A DNA stretch of 64,000 bases from the NCBI RefSeq assembly GCF_000204055.1, contig NW_006768810.1, positions 290,632 through 354,631 on the forward strand, given 5' to 3'. Source of the DNA: Melampsora larici-populina 98AG31. Taxonomy: Eukaryota > Basidiomycota > Pucciniomycetes > Pucciniales > Melampsoraceae. Positions 45,068 to 57,568 of this stretch are shown here, in pieces. Below the pieces are notes generated by a model. The model was given only the letters and a program-made list of their open reading frames with translations. It was not told where the DNA came from and ran no database searches. Position 1 is the first letter of the stretch; each line of letters opens with the position of its first letter. Both the position numbers and the translations under genes were made by a program.

Positions 45068-45496
45068 CCAATTGGGCGGCGGGCGCCACCATTTCAAACT
45101 CTGAGGACACTGTGGCTTGAAAATGTTTCCAATGTAGGCAAGAATGAATGCTACTTGAAAGCAAAGCATATCACTATCTGGGGCTTCAAATATCCAAAGG
45201 AAGTAGCACACTAATGAGTATGATCATGTCAATTTTTGAACTATGTGGTCTTCATCTGAATAGTCTGAAAAGATATAAAGGTCTCCTTCAGTCTATGACA
45301 CAGACAACCACATCTATTACTTTCTTTTTTGACATATGAACTTTTGAACAAATGCTTTTGCACTTCTTTTGGAAGTACAACAAACACCAAATTGTGCCTT
45401 ATTGAACACAGGAAATTGCAAAGAATGTACAGGGTCAATGGCTTCAATATATCTCAATCATTGGATTTAATGCTTCAAAATTGATCAAGCACCGCC
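45068..45496. other. No gene recognised
   Basis: Downstream of the kinase break point. Short ORFs only. Confidence 0.35.
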
Positions 45497-45697
45497 AACA
45501 TAGATGCCTCGGATTGCAATATCCAAGGTGTTGGTGGATGCAAGTCCTTGGATGGATCTTATCCCAGACTTTTGTCCAAGGTATCATTATGCACCAATAA
45601 TTACCTTGGATCGAAACCTTGGATAGCTTCTCTCCAAGGTTTCAGATCCAAGAATGCCTCAGATTTCCTAATCTGAGGTTGATATGCTGAAAGTGAA
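45497..45697. mobile_element. Palindromic MITE, CTCGGATT/CCAAGG type (copy 2)
   Basis: CCAACATAGATGCCTCGGATT at the left and the imperfect inverse of ATCTGAGGTTGATATGCTGA at the right, with internal CCAAGG/CCTTGG hairpins as at 35437-35636. Confidence 0.6.
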
Positions 45698-48600
45698 GGA
45701 GATTTTGGTGTGGAATGCTGTCGAAGTTGACATGAATTATTCTTGATCTGACTCAGGAAAGACATGTATGTCACATATGTTGTTGTTTTTTGGATTTAAA
45801 GTTTTTTCTTCTTTGATTTCAAACTCTTCTTCTGTTTTTTGAGTTGATGGTTTTGATTCAAGTTCATTAGTATAAGTTTCATTCAATACTTCATCTAATA
45901 ATATTATCATCTTTGTCATTGTGAGCACCGACCAAGGTACAGCTTTGTCTGGAAGTCCATGACAGAGAGGTGTGTACAGAGGTTGAAGATTGCCTCTGCT
46001 TATAGCGGGGAAGACCTCAAGCAAGAGTTTTTTGGTGGCACACTGTTGTGAGAAATTTTACATCCCCAAAAACAGCACCAACATCCACACCCAAACAGCT
46101 CACATCTGAACACAGCTCAACTCACATTGCTTGAGTTTATTCTATTCCTAAAAAACCACCTAACCTACCCAGGCAACCCCAATACGGCAGGACTTTGAGA
46201 GATGTGGAATTTCTTTCCCATGCACAATCAGGCGGCTGCTGGGGGCACCCCTCCTGAACAACCAACGGTTGATATACAACATATATCAGACTCATATCTG
46301 CATGGTACTTCTAGACGTGATACACATTGAGCACACATCCTGAGCAAAATGGACCAACCACCAATTCACCATCAGAATCAACTCCATCAAAACATGAAAT
46401 CTGTTTGTGATGTTTATTATTAGAAAGATAACAAATTTGAAAGAGGTGAAGGAATTATGGGTGTTAATGATACCTCTGGTAGATGATTTACTTGCACAAT
46501 TGGCGGCAGGTCCACCCAAGCAGTTCAATTTCACTTCTACTTTCAAGCAGGCACATAAGTGGTAAGGGCACTTTTACTTAAGAAAATCCCGGTGAGAATT
46601 TATGTTCTGGAAAATTCAAAGTGTTGGTTTGATGGAGCATGGCTCATTGTTGAAAAGTACAATTCACATAATGCACATTCCAATGGAATGTGTATAAGCA
46701 AAAACAGCCTAAGGGTGTGTTCACTTGAGCAAATTCTGTGAATCCAAAATTAATGCATCTAGGAATACTTGTTTCTACACTTTGTAAATATGCAAGTCAT
46801 CACTTAAACATGTTTCAGTTATCAACACACACATATACTCAATGATCTTGTGAAATAGAGAACTCATAAAATTTGAAGCAAATGCAAACCTTTCTCAAAA
46901 TCCACAAATGGCTATCAAGTCATGTTAAAAACTTTGTAATTGTACAACTGTTGATCACTGTTTCTTTTCATTGAAACCTGACTTTAGACATGACAATACA
47001 TGTGATCAATCAAGGATGCAAAAATACTCATCAGACCTCAATGTACCACTTCAACATCACCTCACCTTTTCAAACTCAGATACTTGACCTCACTTTCCAC
47101 AATATCAATGCAATTGGTGATTTAACTTGAACTGCACCTCAATTCTAAACTTCCATTGGACAGATTTGGATTTTTTGCAACCTTCAAAATTTCCTAATTG
47201 ATGCATAAAAATGATCAAAGGTGATCAATGCACAACTTGAATAAACTTCAAGCTCTGAGCAGCTGATGGCAATTGGTAAATTCTCAATTGCTTCTATGAG
47301 CTGTTGAATTGTGACCAAAGGGTAACAACCAAGTGAAAAATTGACAAAGAAGAGATTAGAAGAGATTTGTGCAACTGAAGTTTGATGATCTATTGAGGAT
47401 CATGGGTTTTCAACGGTTCATGTTATTGAGTTTGAGAGCACCCAAGCGGAAAACATATTTCCAAATAAAGCTGACATGATTTGATCTTCTTTCAAATAGC
47501 AAATATTGTTGTAAGCCTTCTCATTCATCTTCTTGCTCTTAATATAATGTTGCCTCAAATTCTGATAGATCATGATTGCTTCTTTATCATACTTCTTTGA
47601 CTTCACAACTTCATTGTCTTGCCTTGGCATTCAATCAAAAATGGACTGATTATATTACTGAACAATGCTTTAAAACTCAATGAAAGCAATAATTGTGCAG
47701 ATGTTGGCTTTGATAATTGCTGTGAGTTGGCTGTTGGGTGTCAAGTTGGTCAAAGTAGGCTAATGCTCAAGTATATAAATTCTGTTTTTGTTTGTTGATG
47801 GATTGGAATTCTGAGTTGAGTAACCCTTACATTGATATCCATACAAACTATGGTAACAATTAACTCTTCTCATCATCATTCAAATTGGTTTGTTGTTAAT
47901 TTCAAGGTATTGCTAAGTAACTCAGATTGATCAATCACCTTATTTTTTCTACTGTGAAGACATGTTCACAATTACCTTGATGTAACATCCAATAAGGTTC
48001 TCCAATTTGTAATTCTAATTCTGCAAATTGTGAAGATCACATTCCAGCAAAGATGATATCAATTGTGGATGTGATTTTGAATTAGACCTAAACTTATTAA
48101 CTTATATCAATTGAGGTTCCATCTCCTTTAAGATCTTGGTCTACAATTTCAAGTCAGCCTGGCACCAATAACTTGATTAATTGCCGAAATGATTTGAAAT
48201 TGATTATTGAATCCTCTGTATCACATCAAAGAGAGAAATTTAGAAAAAAACGTTTGAAGAACCTGCTTGTCACAGTCCAATTTACCTGATACTCCAAGAC
48301 CTCTTTGATCAGGAAAACAAAGCCCTTCTAAAGCCAACACAAAACCTGCATCCCATTTCTCATTAAAACAACTTGTACCATCATGCCTAGGAATACCATC
48401 AACCGCACAGACTACATAATCTTCAAGTACAGCAGGTTTAAGTAGAGAGAATATGGATAGTTTATAGACAGTGTGCAATTGCCTTGGTCTTGCGTTTGCT
48501 TATAGTGAATTTACCATGATCAATTGATCTTGCAAGATAATGAAATATTGCAGTGAGGAGTACAGCAGGTTGGGACAATCTTCCAACAACCAATTCATTC

Positions 48601-49574
48601 AACTCTTTCACCCTTGTGGTTGGTAATGTGGAAAAGATCTAATCATTTACAACAAAGATTCAATCAAGAAAAGAAATACTATTGACATGATTTAGAGAGA
48701 AAGACAAAGTGGTTTATAAGTGAATGTATCTCACTCCAATCTCCCAACTTCTAGCAAAATTTATACCATCATAGCTTTGTTTTAGTGTATGTAATTCAGC
48801 TTTGAGTCTAACAATCAAATGCTTCATTTAATTGGGATTCTCTTCAAGGTACACATGGACCCGCTGCTTGTTTACAAATCCGTTTTTGTTTTGCAAAAGC
48901 AATTGGTTCAGTTGGTGTTTTTGATATGATGGATTGACTATGGTAGGAAGTGATGTAGTAGGAGGTTGAGACTGGATTGTTTGCATAAGTAACAACTTTG
49001 ATTATCTTTGAACATTAAAAATGAAATTGTAATTAGAAGAAGACTTACAAAGAGTGTGGGAATCAAATCAAGATCATTGGGTGGTTGAGGGGGGTGACTG
49101 GAATGTTCAATGTAGAAATTTGAGCAGAAGTAGATGAGTTTTGTTTACAAGTCTCCAAGATATTAACAAGGAGTGGAGTAGGCCTTTGTTCTAGAAATCT
49201 AGGAAGTTTATTAGATCTTGCATCAGGTTGCATATTGTGAGCTGGGATAGATTCTTCCAAATCCTCTGAACGAGATGATTGATCAAGAGTATGAAGACAC
49301 AGGGGCCAAAATAGATACTCACATACATGTGAGCGTTGTAGACTTTTTGGAATTCTCCAAAAAAGATCCATTTTCTTTCAGATTGATTCAATTCACAATC
49401 TTGTTTGTGTTCAGGTGATCATCCTGTGGCTCTCATATTTTACTTGACATTTATTGAGAAGGCTCATTTCCATCTTGGATGAGCAATAACTGATTCCCAA
49501 TGAGTACTCAGGATCAGCTCATGAGGCACTGAATACTCAGCAATTTGTTCAAAATGAAGATGAGCACATGAACT
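45698..49574. other. Long stretch without a convincing gene
   Basis: AT-rich and poor in repeats. Minus-strand ORFs at 45737-46024 (Glu/Lys-rich), 47418-47630 (with SKKYDKEAIMIYQNLRQHY, vaguely like a retroelement Gag) and 48221-48478 (with DYVVCAVDGIPRHDGTSCF) are short and isolated. I cannot assign them. They may be exons of degraded genes. Confidence 0.35.
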
Positions 49575-50320
49575 ATACCTTCCTGAGGCTTCATTTTTCA
49601 GTGAAGAAGCCTGCCCAGGGGCGTCCCATTTGAGCTGCTCAGCAAATGCTCAGTAGCATCCCCTGACTGGATCACTGATGGGCCGGACTTTTCTCAGACT
49701 TCCTTGCTAAGGAATGAAGCCTGATAAAAGTGTCATCCCATCTGCTCATTGCTCAGCTAATCCTCAGTGATATCCCCGGATAAAGTTTTTCACACTGAGG
49801 GGCTGAGATCAACTGAGCAGCCCCTCAGCCAATACTCAGTGACATCCTTTGGATCCTTCTGATCCGGCCAGGAATGCCCCTGAGGACTAGCTGAGCAGGC
49901 CCTCATCCAATGAGCAGTGAAATCCTCCGGATCCTCCTGATCTCAGGGATGCCCCTGAGGAATAACTGAGCAGCCCCTCATCCAATGAGCAGTGAAATCC
50001 TCCGGATCCTCCTGATCTCAGGTATGCCCCTGAGGAATAACTGAGCAGCTCAGTTGAACGAGCAGACGGGCCTCAGGCTTCATTCCGGAGCCATCAAGCT
50101 TGAGGCAAGCTTGGCGCTCTGTGATCCATCTGGGGGATACTTCAGAGACTTAGCTAAGGGAATACTCAGTTCAGCTCAGCCCCTAAGCTATACATTGGTG
50201 GCATCCCTTGGAGCTTACTGAACCAGGGAATGCCGCTCAGGATCAGCTGAGCAGATGGATCAGCCCTTCCTCAGACTTCTTTGCTCAGGAATAAATGCTG
50301 AGGAAGGCTTAGTTTGTCTG
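49575..50320. repeat. Minisatellite of 75-bp CTGAGCAG units
   Basis: Units containing TGCCCCTGAGGAATAACTGA and CAGTGAAATCCTCCGGATCC start at 49875, 49950 and 50025, exactly 75 bp apart and nearly identical. More diverged units extend to both sides. CTGAGCAG and CTCAG motifs give it frequent self-complementarity. Confidence 0.85.
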
Positions 50321-51483
50321 CTCAGTTCCTGATGATCACGTAATCAGCTGACAAACATAAAAAGAAAAGGGAAACAAAAGGGAAACAAATGGGAAACAAA
50401 TTGGAAACAAATGGGAACAAAACAGGAAAATTTCAACGCTCACATAGTTGTGAGCATCAATGTTTGCCCCTGTGAGAGTGTGTAAAGGATCTTAAGAGTT
50501 GCTAATTAATTTTGATGATCACGTAGTTCTGAGATTAGATTGGAGTCCTTGTATGTAGATAGGAATCAATGGTATTGTGAGATTGAGACGGCTGGATTCC
50601 AAATGGTGAGCTTGAGTGAGATTATAGTAAGAAAGGAGTGCTAGTGAGCAACCAAACTACAAGATAAAATGAGCAAGTCAAGTTGATTAGATCTTAAAAG
50701 TTGAACAATAATTAAGGTCAAAATATTTCAAATGTTTCATAAGTTGATAAGTTTGTTTTGCAAATTGAGCAATCTCAACTTTTTGAAATGAAGGTAAGGA
50801 TGAATCTAAAACTCTTGATTGATTTTTTGATTGATATCTATTTGGTTTGGGTGGTAATTTATGTGGTCGAATTGTGATTTAGTATCAGCTCATGAAGTCA
50901 AATCAGATTGAAGTTGTGATGATGATGAAGTCTGCTGATTTGATTCAGGTCAACAATGAGAATGAGAATGAGAAGAAATGCAGGGCAGTTAGACAAAGGT
51001 TTAAAAACAATCAATGGATAAACCAAAAGGGGCAAAAAGATAATACATATCAATTGTATATCCAAAAGTTTCAATTCTGATCTACAATTGCAAAGCCCAT
51101 AATGCACTTTTTGTGCAACTTGCTGTAATGCATTCATAGAATTGGTATATCAGTATTCAAATATGTCCGTGAGGGTAACATGTTGCTTACTTCATAGGTT
51201 GGTATGTTGGCAAATCTGCTTGAAGTTGCAAACTCTTGCAGCAATGACCCTGCTTGAGCTGTCCCCATATCTCTTGTTTCTTCTTAGAGATTCCAAATCT
51301 CAAAATGACCTGTAATGTACAAGATTGAGGTTAATATTGAATCTAAAACCAGTGCAGCTAGCAGTAAAAGCAGGCTGTAATTTGATAACATTAGTCATGA
51401 AGATGGCAATAGAATAAAGTGGAATGAAATATTACCATTATTCAAACCACAAGGTTTTTTTTCAAAATGCATCATGGGATACA
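50321..51483. other. No gene; short GGGAAACAAA array
   Basis: 50362-50415 repeats GGGAAACAAA-type 11-bp units five times. The remainder is AT-rich, with a fortuitous ORF at 50892-51080. Confidence 0.4.
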
Positions 51484-51760
51484 AAGTTGAAGTCCGGTCA
51501 CGTGCCCCGGCTTGTGCCCAGAAGTCCAGATTCCATTTTTGGCTGTAAATTTGGATTCTCAACTTCTGGGAATGGTGCCCGGGAAGGCTTCAACTACAAA
51601 GTTGAATCTGGCCATGCGGCCAGATTTTTGGCCAGATCTCTTTTGGCTGTGAGTTTAAATCTTTCTGCCAGATCTTTGGCCAGAAAATCCAAATTCACAG
51701 CCAAATAAAATCTGGCCAAAGATCCGGCCGCATGGCCAGATTTAACTTTGTACCTATCCC
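51484..51760. repeat. Two adjacent inverted repeats
   Basis: 51484-51598 folds on itself (AGTTGAAGTCCGG...CCCGGGAAGGCTTCAACT). 51590-51760 does likewise (ACAAAGTTGAATCTGGCCAT...ATGGCCAGATTTAACTTTGT), with many internal TGGCCAGAT copies. Confidence 0.7.
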
Positions 51761-52018
51761 CTATTTGAATCCTTGGTAAGCCAGACAACCAGCCAGTTAC
51801 CCAGATGTTGGACAATCAGGCAGCTCACTCATTTCAATTCAACGCTGCAAACCCTCATTGTTTCAATTTGATGCCTTGTTTCATTCAAATGATATTAGGA
51901 CAGTTTAAAAAAGTTTAACCTCTTGTTATAATGATAAATGTACAATTTGGCTTTCTAAACTCATTTTTTTCAAGATGCAACGTAAATCCTACAGAAGACT
52001 GCTACTGCCATCAAATGG

Positions 52019-52834
52019 CACTACACAAAATATAATATTTTCTGGGCAGAAAATTAAATTATTGATACACAAAAATATTGTGAGGCCAGGAGAAGGGCAA
52101 AAAATAAATAAAAACATGCATCTTGTTCCCTGCGGTGAGAGCTTCACTCTCCATATTTTTCCATATTTTTACAGTCTGTATTGATAAGTGTACTAACAAT
52201 AAACCTTCATAATCATCCAATTACAACCTGTAACAAGCACTGAAATTTGGCTCATTAGTGTTTAGAGAAACTTTTGATACCTGAAAACACCTATAACTTT
52301 GTCAAATCTGCATCAAAACACTTGATTTTAAGTGCATTAGAAAGCTGAACTCTTCCCCTCGAACTTTCATAAGATCAAGAACTATGTAGCTAGTATGACA
52401 ATCATTCTATGGATCTGTATGTACAAATGTATAAAAAAGATGATATCTTTTTCAGCAGACCAGCATGCTGTGTGGTCCTCTTATGAACTATGTGGAGGAC
52501 AATTCCAGCTTACCAATGCACCCAAAATCGAGCGTTTTGGACCGGAATTGAAAAAGTTATGAGTATTTTCAGAAATCAAAAGTGTCTCTAAACACTAATG
52601 AGCCAAATTTCAGTGCTTGTTACAGGTTGTAATTGGATGATTGTGAAGGTTTATTGTTAGTACACTTATCAATATGGACTGTAAAAATACGGAAAAATAT
52701 GGAGAGTGAAGCTCTCACCGCAGGGAACAAGATGCATATTTTTATTTATTTGTTGCCCTTCTCCTGGCCTCTCAATATTTTTGTGTATCAATAATTTAAT
52801 TTTCTGCCCAGAAAACATTATATTTCTTGTAGTG
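52019..52834. mobile_element. CACTA-type foldback element (816 bp)
   Basis: Ends CACTACACAAAATATAATAT and inverse CACTACAAGAAATATAATGT, arms of about 180 bp including TCTGGGCAGAAAAT and GCTTCACTCTCCATATTTTT. TGG lies on both sides (52016-52018 and 52835-52837). Its interior resembles that of 29870-31013. Non-coding. Confidence 0.85.
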
Positions 52835-52968
52835 TGGGTTGATTGAACACTTCAACAACATCAAACCTCTTCTCCATGAATCCTGACCCTGTACAAACAT
52901 GTATACTCAGTGTTCCCATGATGGGATGAAATTTTCAAAACAACCTTCTGATAAGCAGGCTAAGCACG

Positions 52969-53625
52969 CTAGAAATCGCCTTCTTCTGCTTCAGATGTTT
53001 GAATTGTTGGAGTGTTATTGATGTTGTGAAGCCCTTTGATAAGCAATAGCTCAGCAGAATATTGTCCATCCCCTTCTATCCCAAAAAGCTCAAAGTCCTT
53101 TGGCGCCAAGGTTATGTCCTTCTGTGCCATTTTTGCACCAATATGCTCAATGCTCAATGCCTGAACTACAATCTGATGACTTAAGCCAATCCCAATCTGA
53201 CCAACTGGATCTGTGACTGCTTTGGAGAAGCCAGTCCAGAGCCTATTGGTATCAGGAATCACATAGTTTGATTTTATATTTGAAATGATATATCCTCCTG
53301 TTTTCCACAAGGCAAAATCTCAGCGCCAATTTCTATCCTTTGTCCATTGTTTTGTGCATTCTTCCGCCATGAACTTCACATCCTTGAAAGCTTTGATGAA
53401 GCTGGCAATGTACCCCGTAGACCAGCTCTTGTGATAGTGATCAGTGTCCATTTGACCTTGCAACTGCCAGACCAGCTCATCCTCCCCAAAGGCTTCAATT
53501 AGCATATGATAGCTCTGTTCAACCCATTGAATCTGGCCCTCTATCTTGTCATATTTTTGGTGAATCTGTTGCAACTGAGTAATATTTCCTGTTGATGGGT
53601 TGATGTGGGCGCCGTTGTAGTCCAT
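52969..53625 (-). pseudogene. Unrecognised ORF with one stop
   Basis: A single frame of 219 codons starting MDYNGAHINPSTGNITQLQQ, broken only by TGA at 53322-53320. It includes WQLQGQMDTDHYHKSWSTGY, ECTKQWTKDRNW and, after the stop, WTGFSKAVTDPVGQIGIGL and an acidic end SEAEEGDF. The length of the frame and its continuity across the stop suggest a recently silenced gene, or one with a short unrecognised intron. I do not recognise the family. A CACTA-type element lies just downstream of its 3' end. Confidence 0.45.
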
Positions 53626-54604
53626 TGAACTCGTTGATCAAGCAGTTTACATACTTAAGACCACTGAAAGTGCTGCAACAGCTACGGCGGTGGCTGTGTG
53701 CTTAGTGAGATGATGTATTGCCTGTTGGACCGCTAGACCTATTTGCCTACCAAAGCTTATTTGGCCGTTCATGTGATAGCAGTTTAATAGACAGTCAAGA
53801 GTGTGTAGGACTTGAAGAGAAATGAGGTCATAGATAATTTCTTATTCGTCTTGATCATGACTTGGCAGTGTTCAGTTGAGTACCTACTTTTCACTTTGAG
53901 ATATTAGACAAAACAAATCAAATCCTGCAAACACCTCCGGTTTATGGTGAGGGTTGATAATGGTTGGATAAGGGGATGAGGGTTGCTCTGATATTGATTA
54001 CAGAGTTGGTGCCTTGGGTCTCCCCCGGTTTTCAACAAACGCAAGCATTAGTTCCAGTCGTAATTCTGTAAGTCCCACTGCTACTAGAAATTCTGGCCAT
54101 CAAGGCGCTCTGAACAGAAGTTTCTTGACCCATCTTTCTTCTCTGGGAAGGAGGCATGGTTGACTGTGATCATTTGGTGTCCTGTTCTGCTTCTCTTTAT
54201 AGAGGTATCATCACATATTTGTGGAATAAAAGGTATTGTAGTCACAGATATGTGACTAATGTGTGATTTATGTGGTATCTTTGATTGAATGGCAACTATT
54301 TGGGAGTATCAGGTATCATGTCATCTGATGTTTGGGTGAGTGTTGACCTATATTGGGAGAAGGTTGTGTGGTGTAATGTGGTAATGTGAGTCAGTGTGAA
54401 AATGTAAATCCATGTGGTTGAATTACAGAATTACAATGAGAATCTTTGCACCAAAACTTTTGGTGTGAAACTCAAGGTCATGGTTGGGTCCAAGATTCTT
54501 GCACCAAAACTTTTGACTCTGTAAGTTCTGTTGTGTAATTGTAGGTGTAAAAGTCTTGTACCGGGCAGGTGCATTTTTACACCTTCCTCCTTACACCCCT
54601 CCAG
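53626..54604. other. No gene recognised
   Basis: Likely promoter side of the preceding ORF. From 54440 it contains TGCACCAAAACTTTTG twice (near 54447 and 54501). Confidence 0.35.
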
Positions 54605-54800
54605 TTGGTGTAAAATTCCATAAAACACCAGGGTACATGGAATTTTATACCTTTTTCATTTGGTTTTGTGTCAGTGTAAAATACAGAGGTGCAGAAGATG
54701 TGGTGAAAAAATCAGGTGACCCTAAAATGTAGTTTTACACCACATTTTTTACACTGCATCATGAGGTGTAAAAAGATGTGATGTAATATTCTCAAAACTG
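54605..54800. repeat. Dispersed repeat, second copy at 62565-62735
   Basis: GATGTGGTGAAAAAATCAGG, TTTTACACCACATTTTT and GGTGTAAAAAGATGTGATGT are shared by both copies in the same orientation. This copy begins with a hairpin GGTGTAAAATTCCAT/ATGGAATTTTATACC. Confidence 0.7.
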
Positions 54801-54904
54801 AGCCCACAAAAGGTATTACAAGAATCCACCACGTCTGGTTTCAACTTGTAATACCTAGTTGAGTATGAGTATTGATTGTTGAGAATGAGTGATGATTATG
54901 ATTA

Positions 54905-55036
54905 CACCCCGGGCAAGGCGGCGACGCTACATATGAAGCGTCGCGCGCACGCTTCGGGTCGGGGCCGCAGAGTCGCATGCCGCTTCATCAGTTCACGACC
55001 AGGAACTGTCTGAAGCGTCACCTGCCCCCCTCTCAG
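54905..55036 (+). repeat. Left terminal inverted repeat of the Plavaka-type element
   Basis: A GC-rich 132-bp TIR with several GAAGCGT/ACGCTTC motifs, including the palindrome GAAGCGTCGCGCGCACGCTTC. These are probably transposase binding sites. Confidence 0.9.
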
Positions 55037-55582
55037 CTCCTCAGAGACCCTTTTCCGTTTTCTCACAACTCAACTTTTACCATCTCATCGCTTGTGGTTG
55101 CAGCACAATTCAAATAGCAACCAACGCTCACTTTCCTTTGACACAGGACCTCCGTGCTCAAACGCGTAGGACCCTTTTCAGGGTCACGTTCCTGATGAGT
55201 CATGTATTTTTCCTACCTTTCATTCCTTAACCGTTTACGTGATTTCAAACCTTTGTCAGCCAAAAGAAGAAAGAAACTCTCAGCCGGGATCCACCAATCC
55301 AGGATCAACATGAGCTAATGGCATGTTTTATGGAATATTATTACATAATTCCCTCCTCAGTTACGTTACGTGGGTTCATCTTCAGTGTGGAGCTGAGGAA
55401 AATTAATTCACTGATGAATTCCTTTTGATCGCAGTCTTACATAGGTGTATCCAAGATTTTGAAAAACTATAAATTCAGGCCTGTTTCACCTTATGTTGCG
55501 TTCATCATACCCTTGTCAAATTTCTTAAACCAACAATACTTTCTTCTACTCTCATTGTTAATCATCTTCATCTTCTTACACA

Positions 55583-57568
55583 ATGGACCCGGCCAGCCTT
55601 CAAGAGATGCTCCAGAAAAACTACGAGGCTCAGCAACAACAGATTGCCTCCCAGAACGAGTTGATCAAACAAATGCAGCAGCAGGCTGCCACTCGAGAAA
55701 AGGCGTATGAAGATCTTCTCAACAAGTTCCAAGAAGTAGGTGTCAAGAACGCTACTGCAGAAAGCTCGCCTTCTAGCAACAAGCAGAGGTCAAAGCCAAG
55801 AGCTTCAACAGGGTCAATCCCAAACAAGCCGACTTCAAGCTCTTTGAAGCCTTCAAAGTCAAACCGGACTCCCAGTAAAATGGCCCATTCATCCACACCT
55901 CCGAGAAGATCATCGACACCCAAGACCCCTAAAACATCAACCTCTCGCGTTCGAACATCTGGGCCACCAAAACCTTCACCCAAACAACATCCCGACCAAT
56001 TGAAAATGAGTGAAACACCCAAAGGATACGAACCAACAAAGGTAGATCTGAATTTCCAAAATTGATCATTGGACAATACTAAAATTGTGCATATATTTCT
56101 AGAATTGTTTTTATGTCTTTATTCGGATCATCTGGGGGTTGACCTCGTCATCCGCTGTACCGAAGCCTCCAAATCCCGAAATGCTCACCGAATTCAACGC
56201 TCGATTCTCAGAGTCTGCCGAGATTGAAGCAGTATTGGATAGCACATCAGCCAAAGACCTTGTCGATCAACGCGAAGTGAAAGTACCAAAAGCCGAACGT
56301 GTGAACATTGGTAGTGGTAGAATTGTCAACATCAAGGAATTCTTTGTACTCTATACCAAAGCAATGTTTGCTAAACTCGGCATACGTGAATGGTGTCCGG
56401 ATCTTGACAGTAGTGAGGATACCCTCTGGAACGATGCCTGCCGTATCAGTGCTCTTCGAATCTTTTGTCAATGGGTTGCTGACGATGCCTTTGCATACAT
56501 GAATATCAACAAGGGTTTCACCAACAACATACTTCTGCTCGAAAAGACCTACAATCACTATGTTCATTACTGGTATGGTCTGAAGTATAAGCGAGAGGCG
56601 AAGGAAGAAGGAAAGAATTTGAAGGATGATGAGAGGAGGAATGTCCTAGCACGTCGCCGACGAGTAAGTCTGATTTGCTTCTTGTGATGGGGTTTGGAAA
56701 CTGAAGACAGTGTTTTCAGCTTCAGAAAGCTTGATCCAAACACGCCAAAGTTCACAACTTCCCATCCAGATATCAAAAAATCCTCAAGGAAGCTGAGGCT
56801 CATAGCGATGATGAGTGGTCAACCACGTTGAATGCTTACATTGTCAAAACGCCAGTCTTTCGATCAGTCAAAGCTGGAATTTTCATACGAAGGCTGGACC
56901 AACATATGAAGCAGTCAGCAGACCTGGATCCCCGGAAAACAGCTAGACCACGTCAGCGTGTCCGACCTCGACCAGCTAGACAATCAATCTTTACCAAAGC
57001 TCCAAAAGGACTCCCACTGGATTTCTATGATGCCGATTGGTTCAACAACTCGCTTTCAGTGGCACAACGACTCGACATTGCTGATTGTGACAGTGTGGCA
57101 TTTCTTCCTAACCCGGAGCTCTCCCTTCTAGGTAAAACTCACCCAGACGAGAGAAAAAACGATAGGTGGTTCAATGAAAAATACTGGGCTGAATCTACTA
57201 AGGAGTATAACTTGGATCATTTCATTGATCAGGAACCAGATGAAGATGGCGATTCCGAGTCTGGCAATTCAACTGAGCGGGAAGGCAGTATTGAGTTAGA
57301 AGAGAGTGATGGTGAAGACAATGAGGATGCAGAGGAGGAAGAGGATGAGTATGAGGACTTTGATATTGGTAAGGGTTCTAAGGGTCCTAAGTGTTCGGGG
57401 AAAAACAAAGATATTGACGAAGAGGGTGAATTTGAAGAAGACGATGCTTTTGAAGATACTGGAAAGGGAAAGGGCAAGGGCCCATTGTTTGTGGATGATC
57501 TTGAGATGGAAGATGATGGTGAGGAGGAGGCTCGAGCGGCCAGATTTGATTCATGGAAGAAGGCTTGA
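55583..57568 (+). pseudogene. Plavaka accessory protein gene, one nonsense codon
   Basis: Model 55583-56041, 56103-56663, 56720-57568, about 622 residues. Introns of 61 and 56 nt (GTAGAT...TCTAG and GTAAGT...TTCAG) keep phase. Residues 1-55 are a Gln-rich coiled coil (MLQKNYEAQQQQIASQNELI). A Ser/Thr/Pro/Lys-rich linker follows. A conserved globular part has FIRIIWGL, VPKPPNPEMLTEFNARFS, EFFVLYTKAMFAKLGIREWC and NHYVHYWYGLKYKREAKEEG. Then come a basic RARRRR-like end of exon 2, SRYQKILKEAEAHSDDEW and a long Asp/Glu tail. TGA at 56732-56734 interrupts LQKA/SKHAKVHNF and is most simply a mutated CGA. The function is unknown. Its place suggests DNA binding or help in transposition. Confidence 0.7.

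Noticed and set aside
47418..47630. Possible Copia Gag fragment
   Set aside because: The similarity is only a general Lys/Tyr-rich character. No protease, integrase or RT lies nearby.
49575..50320. CRISPR-like regular repeats
   Set aside because: The units are 75-bp tandem copies without unique spacers, and the window is eukaryotic. It is a minisatellite.
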